Numbered from the stretch's first letter, positions 8,208 through 17,145 are shown. The stretch: 64,000 nt of DNA from CAZYQW01 sp964649825 (GCA_964649825.1 CAZYQW010000032.1:30679-94678), one strand, 5' to 3'. Numbers and translations: made by a program. The notes: generated by a model not told the origin, from the letters alone.

Positions 8208-9407
8208 ATGCTTCATTGGGCTCTTATCCCCATGTTCGTCGGCGCGAGCACTTGGACGGTCGATGACGACGCGCCGGCGCACTTCTCATCGATCCAGGCC
8301 GCGGTGAGCAGCGCCAGCGTCGTCGCGGGCGACATCTTGCTCGTGGAGCCGGGTGTCTACGGCGCCGTGAACGTGACCAAGCCGCTCACCGTCCTCGGAC
8401 GCGCGGGATCCGGTGAAGTCCATGTGAACGTGCTCCTCCAGGCGACCGGAATCTCCACCTTGACCGTGTCCGGCCTCACGCTGGACGAGGTCGATTTCGC
8501 GGGCGTCACGGCTCGGGTGTTCCTCGACGACTGCGTCATCGGAGGGCCGTCGATCCATCCACCCGTTGGGCCGGGCACCGTCACGATCTCGCAATGCGCG
8601 GACGTCCATCTGTCGCGTTGCGTGATTCGCGCGACGTTCGACGCGAACGCCGTGACGATCTCCAACTCCTACGCGACGCTCGTCGATTGCGACGTCCTCG
8701 GTGGTCCGGGGTCCGCAGGGCTGAGCGACGGCTATCCGGGCGGGGATGGAGTAAGGATCGAGAACGCTACGCTCCTGATGACCGGAGGTCGAATCGAGGG
8801 AGGCGCGGAGGGAGGCGGGCAAGTCGATGGCCCCGCCGGCCACGGGATCCGCTCGACCGCGAGCACGCTGATCCTGCGGGGCATGTCGACGAGCGAGATC
8901 ACGGGCGGCTTCGTCGATGGAGCGTTCGGTGACACACCCGGCACGTCCGTGTTCATGCTGAGCGGCGGAATGGTGGTGTGGGGAGGACTATCGCTCCCGG
9001 ACGGGATCATGAACGCCGGATCGGGAATCGTGAAGCACGCCGCGGTGCCCGAGCCTTTCCTGAGCTTTACCGGAAGCGACACCCCAGGGTCGCTGCGTCA
9101 GGTCCGGCTCCACGGCCCGCTTGGCGCCTCGGCGATTGTCGTGGCGTCGTGCGGTCCCGCGCATCTGGTGACGCCCGCGTACGACCTGCCGATCCTGCTC
9201 GATCCGAACAAGTTCGTCATCACCCTGGGCACGACGTCGCTCGGCAACGACACGCCGGCGACGATCCTCGCGTTCTTCGTGCCGGTCGGCGCTCCGTTCG
9301 CCGGGCTGGAGCTGCATCTCCAGGCGTACTTCCCGACGCTGACGAGCGTCACCCAGCCGGGGGCCGGTGTACTGACCAACTCGGTCGTCGCCGTCGGTAA
9401 GTTCTGA
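8208..9407 (+). CDS. Secreted right-handed beta-helix protein
   Basis: 399 residues; ATG at 8208 preceded by GGAGGTGACAGG, a strong ribosome-binding site. A short hydrophobic N-terminus (MLHWALIPMFVGAS) acts as signal peptide. The segment WTVDDDAPAHFSSIQAAVSS..GDILLVEPGVY is the standard opening of pectate-lyase-like parallel beta-helix proteins in planctomycetes. Residues 60-260 are short repeated beta-turns (TVSGLTLDEVDF, VHLSRCVIRATF, TLVDCDVLGG). The last ~90 residues resemble a shortened form of the shared exoprotein module (FFVPVGAPFAGLELHLQAYF). No catalytic residues of a polysaccharide lyase can be assigned. Likely extracellular, binding or structural. Confidence 0.75.
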   Translation: MLHWALIPMFVGASTWTVDDDAPAHFSSIQAAVSSASVVAGDILLVEPGVYGAVNVTKPLTVLGRAGSGEVHVNVLLQATGISTLTVSGLTLDEVDFAGVTARVFLDDCVIGGPSIHPPVGPGTVTISQCADVHLSRCVIRATFDANAVTISNSYATLVDCDVLGGPGSAGLSDGYPGGDGVRIENATLLMTGGRIEGGAEGGGQVDGPAGHGIRSTASTLILRGMSTSEITGGFVDGAFGDTPGTSVFMLSGGMVVWGGLSLPDGIMNAGSGIVKHAAVPEPFLSFTGSDTPGSLRQVRLHGPLGASAIVVASCGPAHLVTPAYDLPILLDPNKFVITLGTTSLGNDTPATILAFFVPVGAPFAGLELHLQAYFPTLTSVTQPGAGVLTNSVVAVGKF

Positions 9408-9832
9408 ATCGCTTCACGCGCCGTTCGGTCGGCGGACCCGACCGCGATTCCGACGTGGAATGCTCCAAGGTGCGAGAGACCTGCCCGCGCTCTTCCACGA
9501 GCCCCGAGGCATAAGGCGCATCCACGGGAAAGTGCATTCGCGGCTCTCGCCGGAGAAGAGGCAGAATCAGGAGGGGCCTTCAGGTTCTGGCGGGCAGAAC
9601 GGTCTGCCGCACAGACGGCACGCCCTCAGCTCGCGCCCTTGCGCACGATGGCGGAGATCTTGGCCTCGGTCGCGTCGTCCAGCGCAGCCCTCCTCGCGGG
9701 TGAAGTTCGCCTTTTCCGGTGAGGCCGGCCCGCCTGGATCGGGGCTCGCGACGCGAGGCGTGATTCTCGTCGATGTCGCTACGATCTTCGCCCGTGCTAC
9801 CGCGTCACAGGACCGAACGACTGGAGAGATCG
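9408..9832. other. Gene-less stretch with a possible gene remnant
   Basis: No complete gene is supported here. On the reverse strand around 9630-9710 the frame reads ALDDATEAKISAIVRKGAS followed by a stop, which looks like the natural C-terminus of a protein, but no intact upstream part follows in frame. The right end carries the promoter and ribosome-binding region of the AhpD-like gene. Confidence 0.4.
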
Positions 9833-10141
9833 ATGCACGACATGAAATACATGAAGCGGCTGTCGAAGCTGGGCGAGCTCGCGCCGGACGCCTGGAAGAA
9901 GTTCGTGGAGTTCGACCAGGCGGCGTTCGCGGACGGGGCGCTCCCGGTGAAGACGAAGGAGCTGCTCGCGATCGCCGTCGCGCTGACGACGCAGTGCTCG
10001 TACTGCATCGAGATCCACGCGCGCAAGGCGCGCAAGGCGGGAGCGACCGACGCCGAAATCGCGGAGACCGCCCTGGTCGCCGCGGCGATCCGAGCCGGCG
10101 GGGCGGTCACGCACGCCACCCACGTGCTGCCCGATCCGTAG
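9833..10141 (+). CDS. Carboxymuconolactone decarboxylase / AhpD-like protein
   Basis: 102 residues from the ATG at 9833, with GGAGAG 7 bases upstream; an upstream in-frame start would add 20 unconserved residues. The protein is a single CMD domain. It carries the AhpD-type redox motif C-x-x-C-x-x-x-H (CSYCIEIH) and the following helix RKARKAGATDAEIAETALVA typical of this family. Members reduce peroxides via adaptor proteins or act as small thiol oxidoreductases; a true gamma-carboxymuconolactone decarboxylase role is unlikely with the CxxC present. It ends 24 bases before the convergent ATP-grasp gene. Physiological partner not visible. Confidence 0.88.
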   Translation: MHDMKYMKRLSKLGELAPDAWKKFVEFDQAAFADGALPVKTKELLAIAVALTTQCSYCIEIHARKARKAGATDAEIAETALVAAAIRAGGAVTHATHVLPDP

Positions 10142-10165
10142 CCGCACGGAGGTCCGACATCCGGG

Positions 10166-11188
10166 TCACGCGTGCGCCCCGCGGCTGAGCCCGAGCGCGA
10201 GGATCTTCCCGATCAGCTCCGGATACGACAACCCGAACGCCTCGGCCGAAGCCGCAAGCTCCTCGTCCTTGCCGATGTCGGGGTTCGGGTTCGCCTCGAG
10301 GAAGTAGAGCTGTCCATCGGGGGTCAACCGGTAGTCGATGCGCGCGTAGCCGTCGAGCTCGAGCACCTTGTAGATGCGCTTCGTCGTCCGGACGATCTTC
10401 TCCTGCATCCCGTCGGGCAGCTCGCCGGCCGGTCCCTGCATGATCCCGACGCGCTGCTGATACTCCGGATCGTGCTTCACCTTCGCGGTGGCGATCGCCT
10501 CATGGCGCGCCGGGAGATTCTCGAAGAAGAGCTCCCACACCGGGAACACGGTCAGACGCTCGTTGCCGAGCACGCCGCAGTAGAGCTCGCGCCCCTCTAT
10601 GTACTGCTCCACGATCGCGTCCGTGCCGATGCTCTCATGGACGAAACGCACGCGCTCCGCGAGCGCCGCGTCGCCCTCGACCACCGACGCTTGCGAGATG
10701 CCCTCGGACGAATCCGCGGTCAGGCTCTTCACGATGACCGGATAGGTCAGTCCCTTCGTTCGCCTCGGCTTATGGCGACGCGGCACCGTCATGAACGAGG
10801 GATACTGGATCCGGTGGTATCCGACCAGCTTCTTGCTCAGTCCCTTCCCTCGTGAGATCACCAGCCCCCGCGGGTTGCATCCGGTGTAGGGCACGCGCAG
10901 GAGCTCGAGGTAGCTGACCACGTGCTGGTCCATCTCGACCTGTCCGAAGAACTCCTCGAGCAGATTGAAGACGATGTGGGGCTTGAAGCCTCTGACCTCG
11001 TCGTGGATCGGGCGGAGCTCGTGCTGCACCCCGACGACCTTCACCACGTGGTGGAGCTCGCGCAGCGTCTGGATCACGTCGTACAGCGAAATCCACGTTT
11101 GCCGCTCCTTCGGCGTCGTCCCCTCGAGCGACTCCGGCGGCATGAGGTCCGGATGGAGCAGAACGACGACGCGGAGCCTCTTCCTCAC
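10166..11188 (-). CDS. ATP-grasp ligase, D-Ala-D-Ala ligase-like
   Basis: 340 residues from a GTG at 11188 that overlaps the upstream stop codon by four bases (GTGA); a TTG at 11200 is the alternative start. The N-terminal lobe (RVVVLLHPDLMPPES, HIVFNLLEEFFG, PYTGCNPRGLVISRGKGLSK) matches D-Ala-D-Ala ligases. The ATP-grasp core follows (YPVIVKSLTADSSEGISQ, IVEQYIEGRELYCGVLG). The C-terminal metal-binding motif is LEANPNPDIGKDEELA. Such enzymes join a carboxylate to an amine using ATP. The sequence is diverged from housekeeping Ddl and is translationally coupled to a zinc metallopeptidase, so a peptide- or amino-acid-ligating role in a two-gene module is more likely than peptidoglycan synthesis. 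Substrate unknown. Confidence 0.82.
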   Translation of the reverse strand: MRKRLRVVVLLHPDLMPPESLEGTTPKERQTWISLYDVIQTLRELHHVVKVVGVQHELRPIHDEVRGFKPHIVFNLLEEFFGQVEMDQHVVSYLELLRVPYTGCNPRGLVISRGKGLSKKLVGYHRIQYPSFMTVPRRHKPRRTKGLTYPVIVKSLTADSSEGISQASVVEGDAALAERVRFVHESIGTDAIVEQYIEGRELYCGVLGNERLTVFPVWELFFENLPARHEAIATAKVKHDPEYQQRVGIMQGPAGELPDGMQEKIVRTTKRIYKVLELDGYARIDYRLTPDGQLYFLEANPNPDIGKDEELAASAEAFGLSYPELIGKILALGLSRGAHA

Positions 11189-12228
11189 AGCGCGATCCAA
11201 CTTCGCCGGCTGTAGTGGAAGTGCATCGTCTGAACCGTGAGCAGCACGGCAAAGTCCATGCAGAGCTTCCGTTCGGAACCGACCGCGCGCAGCTTGAGGT
11301 CTCGGCAGCGCTCGATCATGTCCTTCAGGACCTGGTCGAGAGTGTACTGATACTCCCCGGTCCAGCGAGCGACGAGCTTCCGAATCTCGGTTCGGTTGCG
11401 GCGCAGGAACGCGGACGCACGCTCACGGTTCGCGTGGCGCGGATCGTCGCTGAAGAGCTTGACGAGATGACGGTCGTAGACGTCGGGATAACCGACGGAG
11501 TACTGCTCGACCTTCTGCTCGTAGTACTCGCGCAGCGTCATCGTGAGCTGATCGACGTGATCGTCGCAGCGCCGCGTCCGCACGAGTGGAGCGCGACGCT
11601 TCACCTCCTCCATCAACTCGTCGACGTACTCGAGCTTCTGCAGCGCGGGCCAGCCCTCGTAGCGCTTGCGCCAGTGCGTCTTGGACTGCAGCCAGACCGC
11701 GAACGTCTCGGCGAAGTCCTCGTCGGGGTGGCTCTGCGCGTAGAACAGCCGCAAGTGCTGGACGTGGTTACGGCTGGTCGGGTTCGGCCGGTACGCGTCG
11801 GGATAACGTTGCGACGATCGACCGAAGAGCTGCTGCCAACGGCGCCGCCGGTGGAGGCGATACGCGTGCTGAAGCGCGTGCCCGCATTCGTGGCGCAGGA
11901 TGCGCAGGCACTCCTTGCGATCCGCTCCCTCGCACTCGAGCATCTTGGAGCGCTCGAGGTTCATGAGTCGCCGGTGGCAGAGGTAGAAGGGGAGCGCGAT
12001 CCCTGGCACGTCCTTGGGGGAGAACCAGTCGGACGAGATCCAGACGTGCGGCCGGAACCGGATGCCGCGGCGCTTCATGTCCTCGAAGAGCTCCTCGACG
12101 CGGTCCTCGAGCGGACTGGCCGCAAGCTCGAGACCGAGGTCGCAGAGCCGCATGTCGAGCAGCCGTTCGTTCGAGAAGCGAATCCACGGATGCGCCGTCG
12201 TGCGACGCCGCGACGGGCGGTCGCCCAT
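11185..12228 (-). CDS. Putative zinc-binding metallopeptidase
   Basis: 347 residues from the ATG at 12228 (a GTG one codon earlier is possible); GAGG lies upstream. The protein has a gluzincin-like signature HECGH (residues 113-117), followed about 55 residues later by an acidic motif DEDFAETFAVWL that could supply the third zinc ligand. This is the pattern of the 'putative zinc-binding metallopeptidase' family. The N-terminal part (WISSDWFSPKDVPGIALPFYL) and an Arg-rich segment are conserved-looking. There is no signal peptide, so it is probably cytoplasmic. It overlaps the following ATP-grasp gene by four bases, indicating coupled translation and a shared process. Substrate unknown. Confidence 0.75.
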   Translation of the reverse strand: MGDRPSRRRTTAHPWIRFSNERLLDMRLCDLGLELAASPLEDRVEELFEDMKRRGIRFRPHVWISSDWFSPKDVPGIALPFYLCHRRLMNLERSKMLECEGADRKECLRILRHECGHALQHAYRLHRRRRWQQLFGRSSQRYPDAYRPNPTSRNHVQHLRLFYAQSHPDEDFAETFAVWLQSKTHWRKRYEGWPALQKLEYVDELMEEVKRRAPLVRTRRCDDHVDQLTMTLREYYEQKVEQYSVGYPDVYDRHLVKLFSDDPRHANRERASAFLRRNRTEIRKLVARWTGEYQYTLDQVLKDMIERCRDLKLRAVGSERKLCMDFAVLLTVQTMHFHYSRRSWIAL

Positions 12229-12456
12229 CACGGCCGCGCCTCATTGGAACTCGTGCCAAACATGGCGGCCGAACCTAGATGACAGATCACGATTCGGCAA
12301 TGGTCCGAAGCCCGAGCCGAATCCGCTCCGGTCCCCGTACCCGTTCCGTCGGCGCGTGCCCGTGCCCGCGACCGCGCTATGATCTCCGCCGGTTTCGGTT
12401 GCGCGGCCGCAACTCCCCACCTGATCCACCTCGGCCGCAGCGGGAGGCACCATCCC

Positions 12457-12756
12457 ATGGCCGACGTTCACGCGCTGTCGTCCGACGAGATCGAGCGGCG
12501 CCTCTCCGAGCATCCGGAATGGAAGCTCGGCCAGGGCTGCATCGAGCGAAGCCTCCTGTTCGGCGACTTCGTCGAGGCGTTCGGCTTCATGACGAGCGTC
12601 GCGCTGGTCGCGGAGCAGGCGAACCACCACCCGGACTGGACGAACGTCTACAACCGGGTCGCGATCCGGCTCTCCACGCACGACGTCGGCGGGATCTCCG
12701 ATCGGGACTTCGAGCTCGCGTCCCGGATCGACGTGATCGCCGCGCGTTGCGGCTGA
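12457..12756 (+). CDS. Pterin-4a-carbinolamine dehydratase
   Basis: 99 residues from the ATG at 12457, preceded by GGGAGG 11 bases upstream. The whole protein is the PCD fold. The diagnostic motif is EQANHHPDWTNVYNRV followed by LSTHDVGGISDRDFELA, with the catalytic histidines in HHP and TH. It dehydrates 4a-hydroxytetrahydrobiopterin, recycling the cofactor of aromatic amino-acid hydroxylases, though planctomycete copies often occur without such a hydroxylase nearby, as here. It ends 7 bases before the convergent DUF5996 gene. The 228 bases up to the divergent metallopeptidase must hold both promoters. Confidence 0.93.
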   Translation: MADVHALSSDEIERRLSEHPEWKLGQGCIERSLLFGDFVEAFGFMTSVALVAEQANHHPDWTNVYNRVAIRLSTHDVGGISDRDFELASRIDVIAARCG

Positions 12757-12763
12757 CCGGGCG

Positions 12764-13594
12764 TCAGGGTCCGGTCTCCAGCCGGCCGCGGCACGCGGCG
12801 ATCGCGGCGCCGAGGAAGTCGCGCGCCGCGCCGTCCACGTCGCGGCCCACGAGGAGCTCCGACGCGGGCAGAACGGCGGCGACGAAGTCCTCGACGTGCC
12901 ACCGGCCGAGGCCCGGCAACGGGGGGAGCGTCGAAGGATCGGGGTAGGGCCAGGGCGTGACGTAGAGGTACGGCTCGTCGTAGCTGTCGTCCCCGGGCGA
13001 CAGGCCGACGCCGATCGTGCTCGTCTCGGTCCGGTCGGAACGCAGCGTGATCAGCGTGGCCACGTCGAAGTGATGCGGCCAGACGAGCACGTCCGACGCC
13101 GACGGTTCGCGCCGTCGAACCTCCTCGAGCCAGCGGTCGGCCGCGACGAACCATCGAGTCAGCTCGACGCGGGCCGCCTTCCGCTCCGTGTCTCCCTCGC
13201 CAGAGAACGCCGCACCCGTTGCAACTGGATGGTCCGGCATGTCGTAGTCCCGCAGGCGGAGCTCCGTGCCGAACGACTTGGCCATCCAGGCCAGACCGTC
13301 GGAGAGCCGCCGCCCGGACAACGCGAACGCATCGATCGTTTCGGCGGACGGGCCGACGACCACGAGCGAGAGGTCCTCGAACCGCAGCCCGGCCGCGCGA
13401 CCGTCGACCGAACGCGCCACCAGCCCTCCGAGGCTCGCGTCGACGTGGAAGCTCGACTGGCGGTCATCGTCCTCGTGCGGCAGCCGCGCGTCTGCGACGG
13501 ACATCGCGATCTGCGCGGCGTGGTGGAGTTCCACGCGGGCGTTCGCCAGGTCACGGGGGGCCGGGCGGCCCGTCGGAGTCAGCGAGGTTCTCAT
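12764..13594 (-). CDS. DUF5996 family protein
   Basis: 276 residues from the ATG at 13594 (GGGAGA 6 bases upstream). Recognisable family segments are WPHHFDVATLITL, TIGVGLSPGDDSYDEPYLY and VTPWPYPD, followed by GRWHVEDFVAAVLPASEL near the C-terminus. No biochemical role is established for this family; the conserved His/Asp/Glu cluster (WPHHFD, GDDSYDEPY) suggests a metal or small-molecule site, which is inference. There is no signal peptide. Its start lies inside the 3' end of the upstream CDP-alcohol transferase gene (44-base overlap), so the two are probably co-transcribed. Confidence 0.8.
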   Translation of the reverse strand: MRTSLTPTGRPAPRDLANARVELHHAAQIAMSVADARLPHEDDDRQSSFHVDASLGGLVARSVDGRAAGLRFEDLSLVVVGPSAETIDAFALSGRRLSDGLAWMAKSFGTELRLRDYDMPDHPVATGAAFSGEGDTERKAARVELTRWFVAADRWLEEVRRREPSASDVLVWPHHFDVATLITLRSDRTETSTIGVGLSPGDDSYDEPYLYVTPWPYPDPSTLPPLPGLGRWHVEDFVAAVLPASELLVGRDVDGAARDFLGAAIAACRGRLETGP

Positions 13595-14372
13595 CTGCGT
13601 CTCCCGAGTTCGGTGAGTGGGACGACCGGGGCCCACCGCGGTTCGATGCGCGACGCCCCGGCCCCGTTTCGACCGCGGCTCCGGCCACGACCCATTCCAT
13701 CGAGTCCGGCCGCGGGCCGCACGCGTTCACCTCCCGGACCGAGCGGACGAGCTGCACCCCGACGGAGACGCAAGCGACGATCGCGATGGCGCCGAGAAAG
13801 ACGGCGAGAGCGCGCTCCGCCTCGACGCCGAACGGCTCGAACGTCGTCCACGCCGAGCCACCGATCCCGGCGAGCACGAGCAACGCCTTGAACTCGGTGG
13901 GACCGACGCTCGAGAGACGGAACTCCCCGACGATCTTCGCCCGGATGTTGGTCAGGAGGGCGGTCGCGTAGATCGCGATCACCCCAACGAGCGCGAGGTC
14001 GACCCGCCCGCACGCGTAGCCGATTCCTGCGATCCAGTACGAGAACGAGAGCGGATCGGTGAAATGATCGAGCAGCTCTCCACCGTTGCGGCATTGGCCG
14101 GTCCGGCGCGCGTGGGTCCCGTCGACCACGTCGGCGAGGTGGTTGCCGGCCACGCACGCCGCAGCGAGCCACCCCCCGAACGGGTGGCTCGCCGACGCCG
14201 CGAAGCCGACGGCGCCGGCGAGCGCGATCACGTGACCGGTGGCCACCACCGCCTCCGGCGGCACGCGGCGCGGGATGCGCAGCCAACCGTAGAGGCGCGG
14301 AACCGCCGGGGCGATGAGAGGATCGAGGAACGAGCGGGTGACGCGTCGAGCGGGAGTCCTGGTGGTGTTCAT
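13551..14372 (-). CDS. CDP-alcohol phosphatidyltransferase family membrane protein
   Basis: 273 residues from the ATG at 14372. The frame stays open for 160 codons upstream, but that stretch is low-complexity and repeat-derived. Residues 81-106 carry the full catalytic signature D-xx-DG-xx-AR-x8-G-xxx-D-xxx-D (DVVDGTHARR .. GGELLDHFTD), which binds the metal and CDP-alcohol. At least five hydrophobic segments surround it. Such enzymes transfer a phosphoalcohol from a CDP-alcohol (for example CDP-diacylglycerol) to an acceptor alcohol in phospholipid or ether-lipid synthesis. The C-terminal ~50 residues are Pro/Gly/Ser-rich and overlap the next gene. The exact substrate cannot be read from sequence. 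Confidence 0.85.
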   Translation of the reverse strand: MNTTRTPARRVTRSFLDPLIAPAVPRLYGWLRIPRRVPPEAVVATGHVIALAGAVGFAASASHPFGGWLAAACVAGNHLADVVDGTHARRTGQCRNGGELLDHFTDPLSFSYWIAGIGYACGRVDLALVGVIAIYATALLTNIRAKIVGEFRLSSVGPTEFKALLVLAGIGGSAWTTFEPFGVEAERALAVFLGAIAIVACVSVGVQLVRSVREVNACGPRPDSMEWVVAGAAVETGPGRRASNRGGPRSSHSPNSGDADENLADSDGPPGPP

Positions 14373-14671
14373 GACCCGGGGGAAAAGCAAGCCGCGTGCC
14401 GCAACGCGGGGCGGGCTCGGCGCCCCGCTGCCGGTCTTTTCGAGCGGGGCGCGATCGATCACGGAACGGGCGTAGGTCTTGCCGGGAAGTACGTCCAAGG
14501 GCACTACTCGGCATCGGCGGCCGCACGAAACGCACCGCGCCAGACATGGACCGCGCCCGGGTGCGGCGAACCCAGATCGACCCCCACGTCGTTGGCCGTG
14601 GGCAGACCGTCGCCGAACCCGGCTCCACACACTTCGCCTCGACGACAGCGAGGGTATACCTGGACGGCCCC

Positions 14672-14908
14672 CGTGGTACGCGGGAGCGGGGACGAAGAGT
14701 TCTCCAGAGCGATACGCGTGGAAGGGGGACGAACGGCCGCGGGAGCGCGAGCCGCGCGGCTCGAGGACAAGAAAGTCGAGGTTGTTCCACGCGGTGACCC
14801 CGGCCCGACCACCCCACCCGAAGGCTTCCCCCCCTGACCCCTCCCCCCGTCCCCGTTCCACGCGGTATCACTCTGGAGAGCTCTCCGTCCCCCCTCCCGC
14901 GTACCACG
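14672..14908. repeat. 60-base imperfect inverted repeat
   Basis: Bases 14672-14730 are the reverse complement of 14849-14908 with about 54 of 60 positions matching and one gap, separated by 118 bases. Transcribed, the arms could pair into a long stem. Confidence 0.8.
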
Positions 14909-15152
14909 TCGTTCCTCCTGTCCGCGTCGTCAGGAATCGACGCCCAGACTCGTGGCCGTCCCACGCGGCACCGGCTCGACCCACCACCACCGTCGAATTC
15001 GCGCATCAAGTTCCTCCCCCTTCCCAAGAGCAAGTCCCGTCACCCCCATCACCCATCCTCGCCCGAACACGGCGACCGTCCGTCCCCGTTCCACTCGGTA
15101 TCGTCCTCGCTCCCGCGGACGACGACGTTCCGCCTGTCCGCGTCGTCAGGAA
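14849..15152 (+). repeat. Pair of direct repeats
   Basis: The segment starting at 14849 recurs at about 15082. Both open with a ~21-base block (GTCCCCGTTCCAC, one mismatch, then CGGTATC). Both close with a ~30-base block, CCTGTCCGCGTCGTCAGGAA plus upstream GTTCC, two mismatches; the middle has diverged. The first copy is also the right arm of the inverted repeat. Confidence 0.7.
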
Positions 15153-15317
15153 GGGCCTGCGTCCGCTGTGGCCACTGGACCACCCGACGTGCTCCTCTTC
15201 ATCGAGGGCATCCGCCACGTGGTACTGCCGATCCGACCCACTCCGCCGTTGATGCGCCTCCACCCGGAGAACCCAAGCGGGGGCCACCGACGTCGAGTTC
15301 GCGGAGGCCGCGCTCGA

Positions 15318-16967
15318 TCAGCGCCCGAGTCGGGCCAGGCCGCTCCGCGCGGCCGCGTAGTCGGGGTCGGCCTGCAGCGTGGTCTCGTACCAGCGCCTCG
15401 CCGCGGCCCTTCTTCCCTGACGTTCGGCGGACAGCCCCATGCTGAACGACGCCTCGACGTGGTCGGGCAGCCGGCGGAGGATGCGCGTCCAGTACGACTC
15501 CGCCTCGGCGTACCGCCCGAGCCGCGCGTGGGCGGCGCCCGCGTCCTGCAGGTACTTCACGTTGTTCGGGTCGAGCTCCACGGCACGCTCGAACGATCCG
15601 ATCGACTCATCGACCCGGCCTGCCTCGAGGAGCGCCCGCGCGAGGTTGTAGCGCGCGATCCCGGAGTCGGGCTGGACGCGGGCGCCGTGGGTCCACAGCG
15701 TGAGGTCGTTTCGCCAGACCCGGCACTGGCGCTCGGTCAGGAACGCCAGACCGGACACGACGATCACCGCCGCGACGACGGTCGCGCGCGCGTGAGTCCG
15801 CCGCCCGCGGCGCACCGCTGCGGCGACGAGCATGGCGAACGGGATCGTCGCTACGTACGTGTAGCGGTCCGCGGCGATCTGCGGCCCGGCCTGGGTGAAC
15901 CCGAGCACCGGCGCGACGACGACGACGAACGCAGCCGCCGCGACGGCGGGAACGGTCACGCCGCGCCGCGCGAGCCGCAGCAGCAAGGCGACGCCGACGA
16001 GGCAAACCGCAATGCTCGCGAGGTAGCGAAGGCGCGTCGGATCGAGCCGCGCTTCGAGCGGGTACAGCGGCGCGAGGTCGAACGGCCACAGCGTCCTTCC
16101 GACGTAGGAGCAGAGACCGTACGCCGCCTGGAAGCAACGGGCCCACGCCGGGTGAACGTCGAGCGACACGGTCGCGCCCGCCGCCCGTTGCGCCGCCGCG
16201 GCGGTGACGACGAACGGCGCCGCGAACAGGAAGAACGGCAGCTTCTCGCGCACGAGGACGAGCGACCGTCGCGTGCCGCGCTCCAGCCGTCGAAGCGGCT
16301 CCACGTCGAGCAAGAGCAGCACGAACGGCAACGTGATCCCCCACGCCTTCGCGAGCAGCGACGCGACGAACGCAATGAGCGTGACGATGAGGAGTCGGCG
16401 GCGGGCGCGACCGGCCGGGAGGTCGACGACGCGCAGCCAGAGGATCACGGTGATCAGCAGAAAGAACGTCGCCAGCCCGTCGCGACGCTCGGTGATCCAC
16501 GCGACCGACTCGACCCGCAGCGGATGGACCGAGAAGAAGAGCGCCGCCGCCGCGGCCGCGATCGCGTCGTCACGTCGATGGCCGGCGCCCGGCGCCGCGC
16601 GGCGCCGCAGGAGGTCCCGCGCGAGCGCGAGGACGAGCAGGGCGTTCGCCACGTGCAAGAGCAGGTTCGTCCGATGGAACTGGCGCGGGTCGTCGCCGGC
16701 GATCGCGTGATCGACCGCGAAAGAGAGCCACGTCAACGGCTGGTAGTGGCCCATGTGGAAGGTCGTGAACATCCACTCGAGCTCGGCCCCGCCGAAGCCT
16801 CGCCAGCGCGACTCGGACGAGCGGAGCGTGGCGTCGTCGTCGAACGAGAGGATCGCTCCGTCCAACGCGGGGCGGAACGCGAGCCAGGTGACCAGACCGA
16901 CGACGATCACCGACGCCCACGGTACGTCTCGCCAGCCGCGTGTCGCCTTCGGATCTGTCTCCCGCAT
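15318..16967 (-). CDS. TMTC-like polytopic membrane protein with C-terminal TPR repeats
   Basis: 549 residues from the ATG at 16967 (MRETDPKATRG); the open frame upstream overlaps the divergent gene and is not protein-like. The N-terminus is a membrane anchor followed by a luminal loop with FDDDATLR and HYQPLTWLSFAVDHA, the acidic and HYxPLTW motifs of TMTC/PMT-like GT-C glycosyltransferases. Roughly nine or ten further hydrophobic segments follow (about 110-420). Residues 430-549 form about three TPR units (ARYNLARALLEAGRVDESI, AAHARLGRYAEAESY, GLSAERQGRRAAAR). Probable role: transferring sugar from a lipid carrier to exported proteins, inferred from the family. Divergent from the SBBP gene across 178 bases. 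Confidence 0.75.
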   Translation of the reverse strand: MRETDPKATRGWRDVPWASVIVVGLVTWLAFRPALDGAILSFDDDATLRSSESRWRGFGGAELEWMFTTFHMGHYQPLTWLSFAVDHAIAGDDPRQFHRTNLLLHVANALLVLALARDLLRRRAAPGAGHRRDDAIAAAAAALFFSVHPLRVESVAWITERRDGLATFFLLITVILWLRVVDLPAGRARRRLLIVTLIAFVASLLAKAWGITLPFVLLLLDVEPLRRLERGTRRSLVLVREKLPFFLFAAPFVVTAAAAQRAAGATVSLDVHPAWARCFQAAYGLCSYVGRTLWPFDLAPLYPLEARLDPTRLRYLASIAVCLVGVALLLRLARRGVTVPAVAAAAFVVVVAPVLGFTQAGPQIAADRYTYVATIPFAMLVAAAVRRGRRTHARATVVAAVIVVSGLAFLTERQCRVWRNDLTLWTHGARVQPDSGIARYNLARALLEAGRVDESIGSFERAVELDPNNVKYLQDAGAAHARLGRYAEAESYWTRILRRLPDHVEASFSMGLSAERQGRRAAARRWYETTLQADPDYAAARSGLARLGR

Positions 16968-17145
16968 GCGCCAAGAATAGCCCGCCGCGCCAACGGTGTG
17001 CGTCAGCCCGCGCGCAACCCGTCCTCGCGGAACGAACCACGTCGAGCCGGCTCGAACGACGCGGAGAAAAGTCGTTTTCGTGACAGATCGGCGCCGGTCA
17101 CGGCCAACCGATGAGGACGCGTCCCATCTCCCCGGAGAACATCCC

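Larger units (their letters stand above)
14373..15317. other. Gene-less repeat-rich region
   Basis: 945 bases with no supported gene; open frames on both strands are low-complexity. The region holds three copies of a repeat of about 60-90 bases: one inverted (14672-14730) and two direct (14849-14936 and about 15082-15152). Short related motifs of the type TTCCACGCGGT occur at about 14787 and 14958. The left part is the upstream region of the CDP-alcohol transferase gene. The right part lies downstream of the minus-strand TPR gene, which ends at 15318. Confidence 0.6.

Noticed and set aside
13551..14861. A longer CDP-alcohol transferase beginning at 14861
   Set aside because: The extra 163 residues come from repeat-rich DNA and lack membrane or domain features; the ATG at 14372 starts the recognisable protein.
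14952..17114. A 720-codon plus-strand frame opposite the TPR membrane protein
   Set aside because: It is antisense to a gene with clear membrane helices and TPRs; its composition (Arg, Glu, Asp) is the usual shadow pattern.
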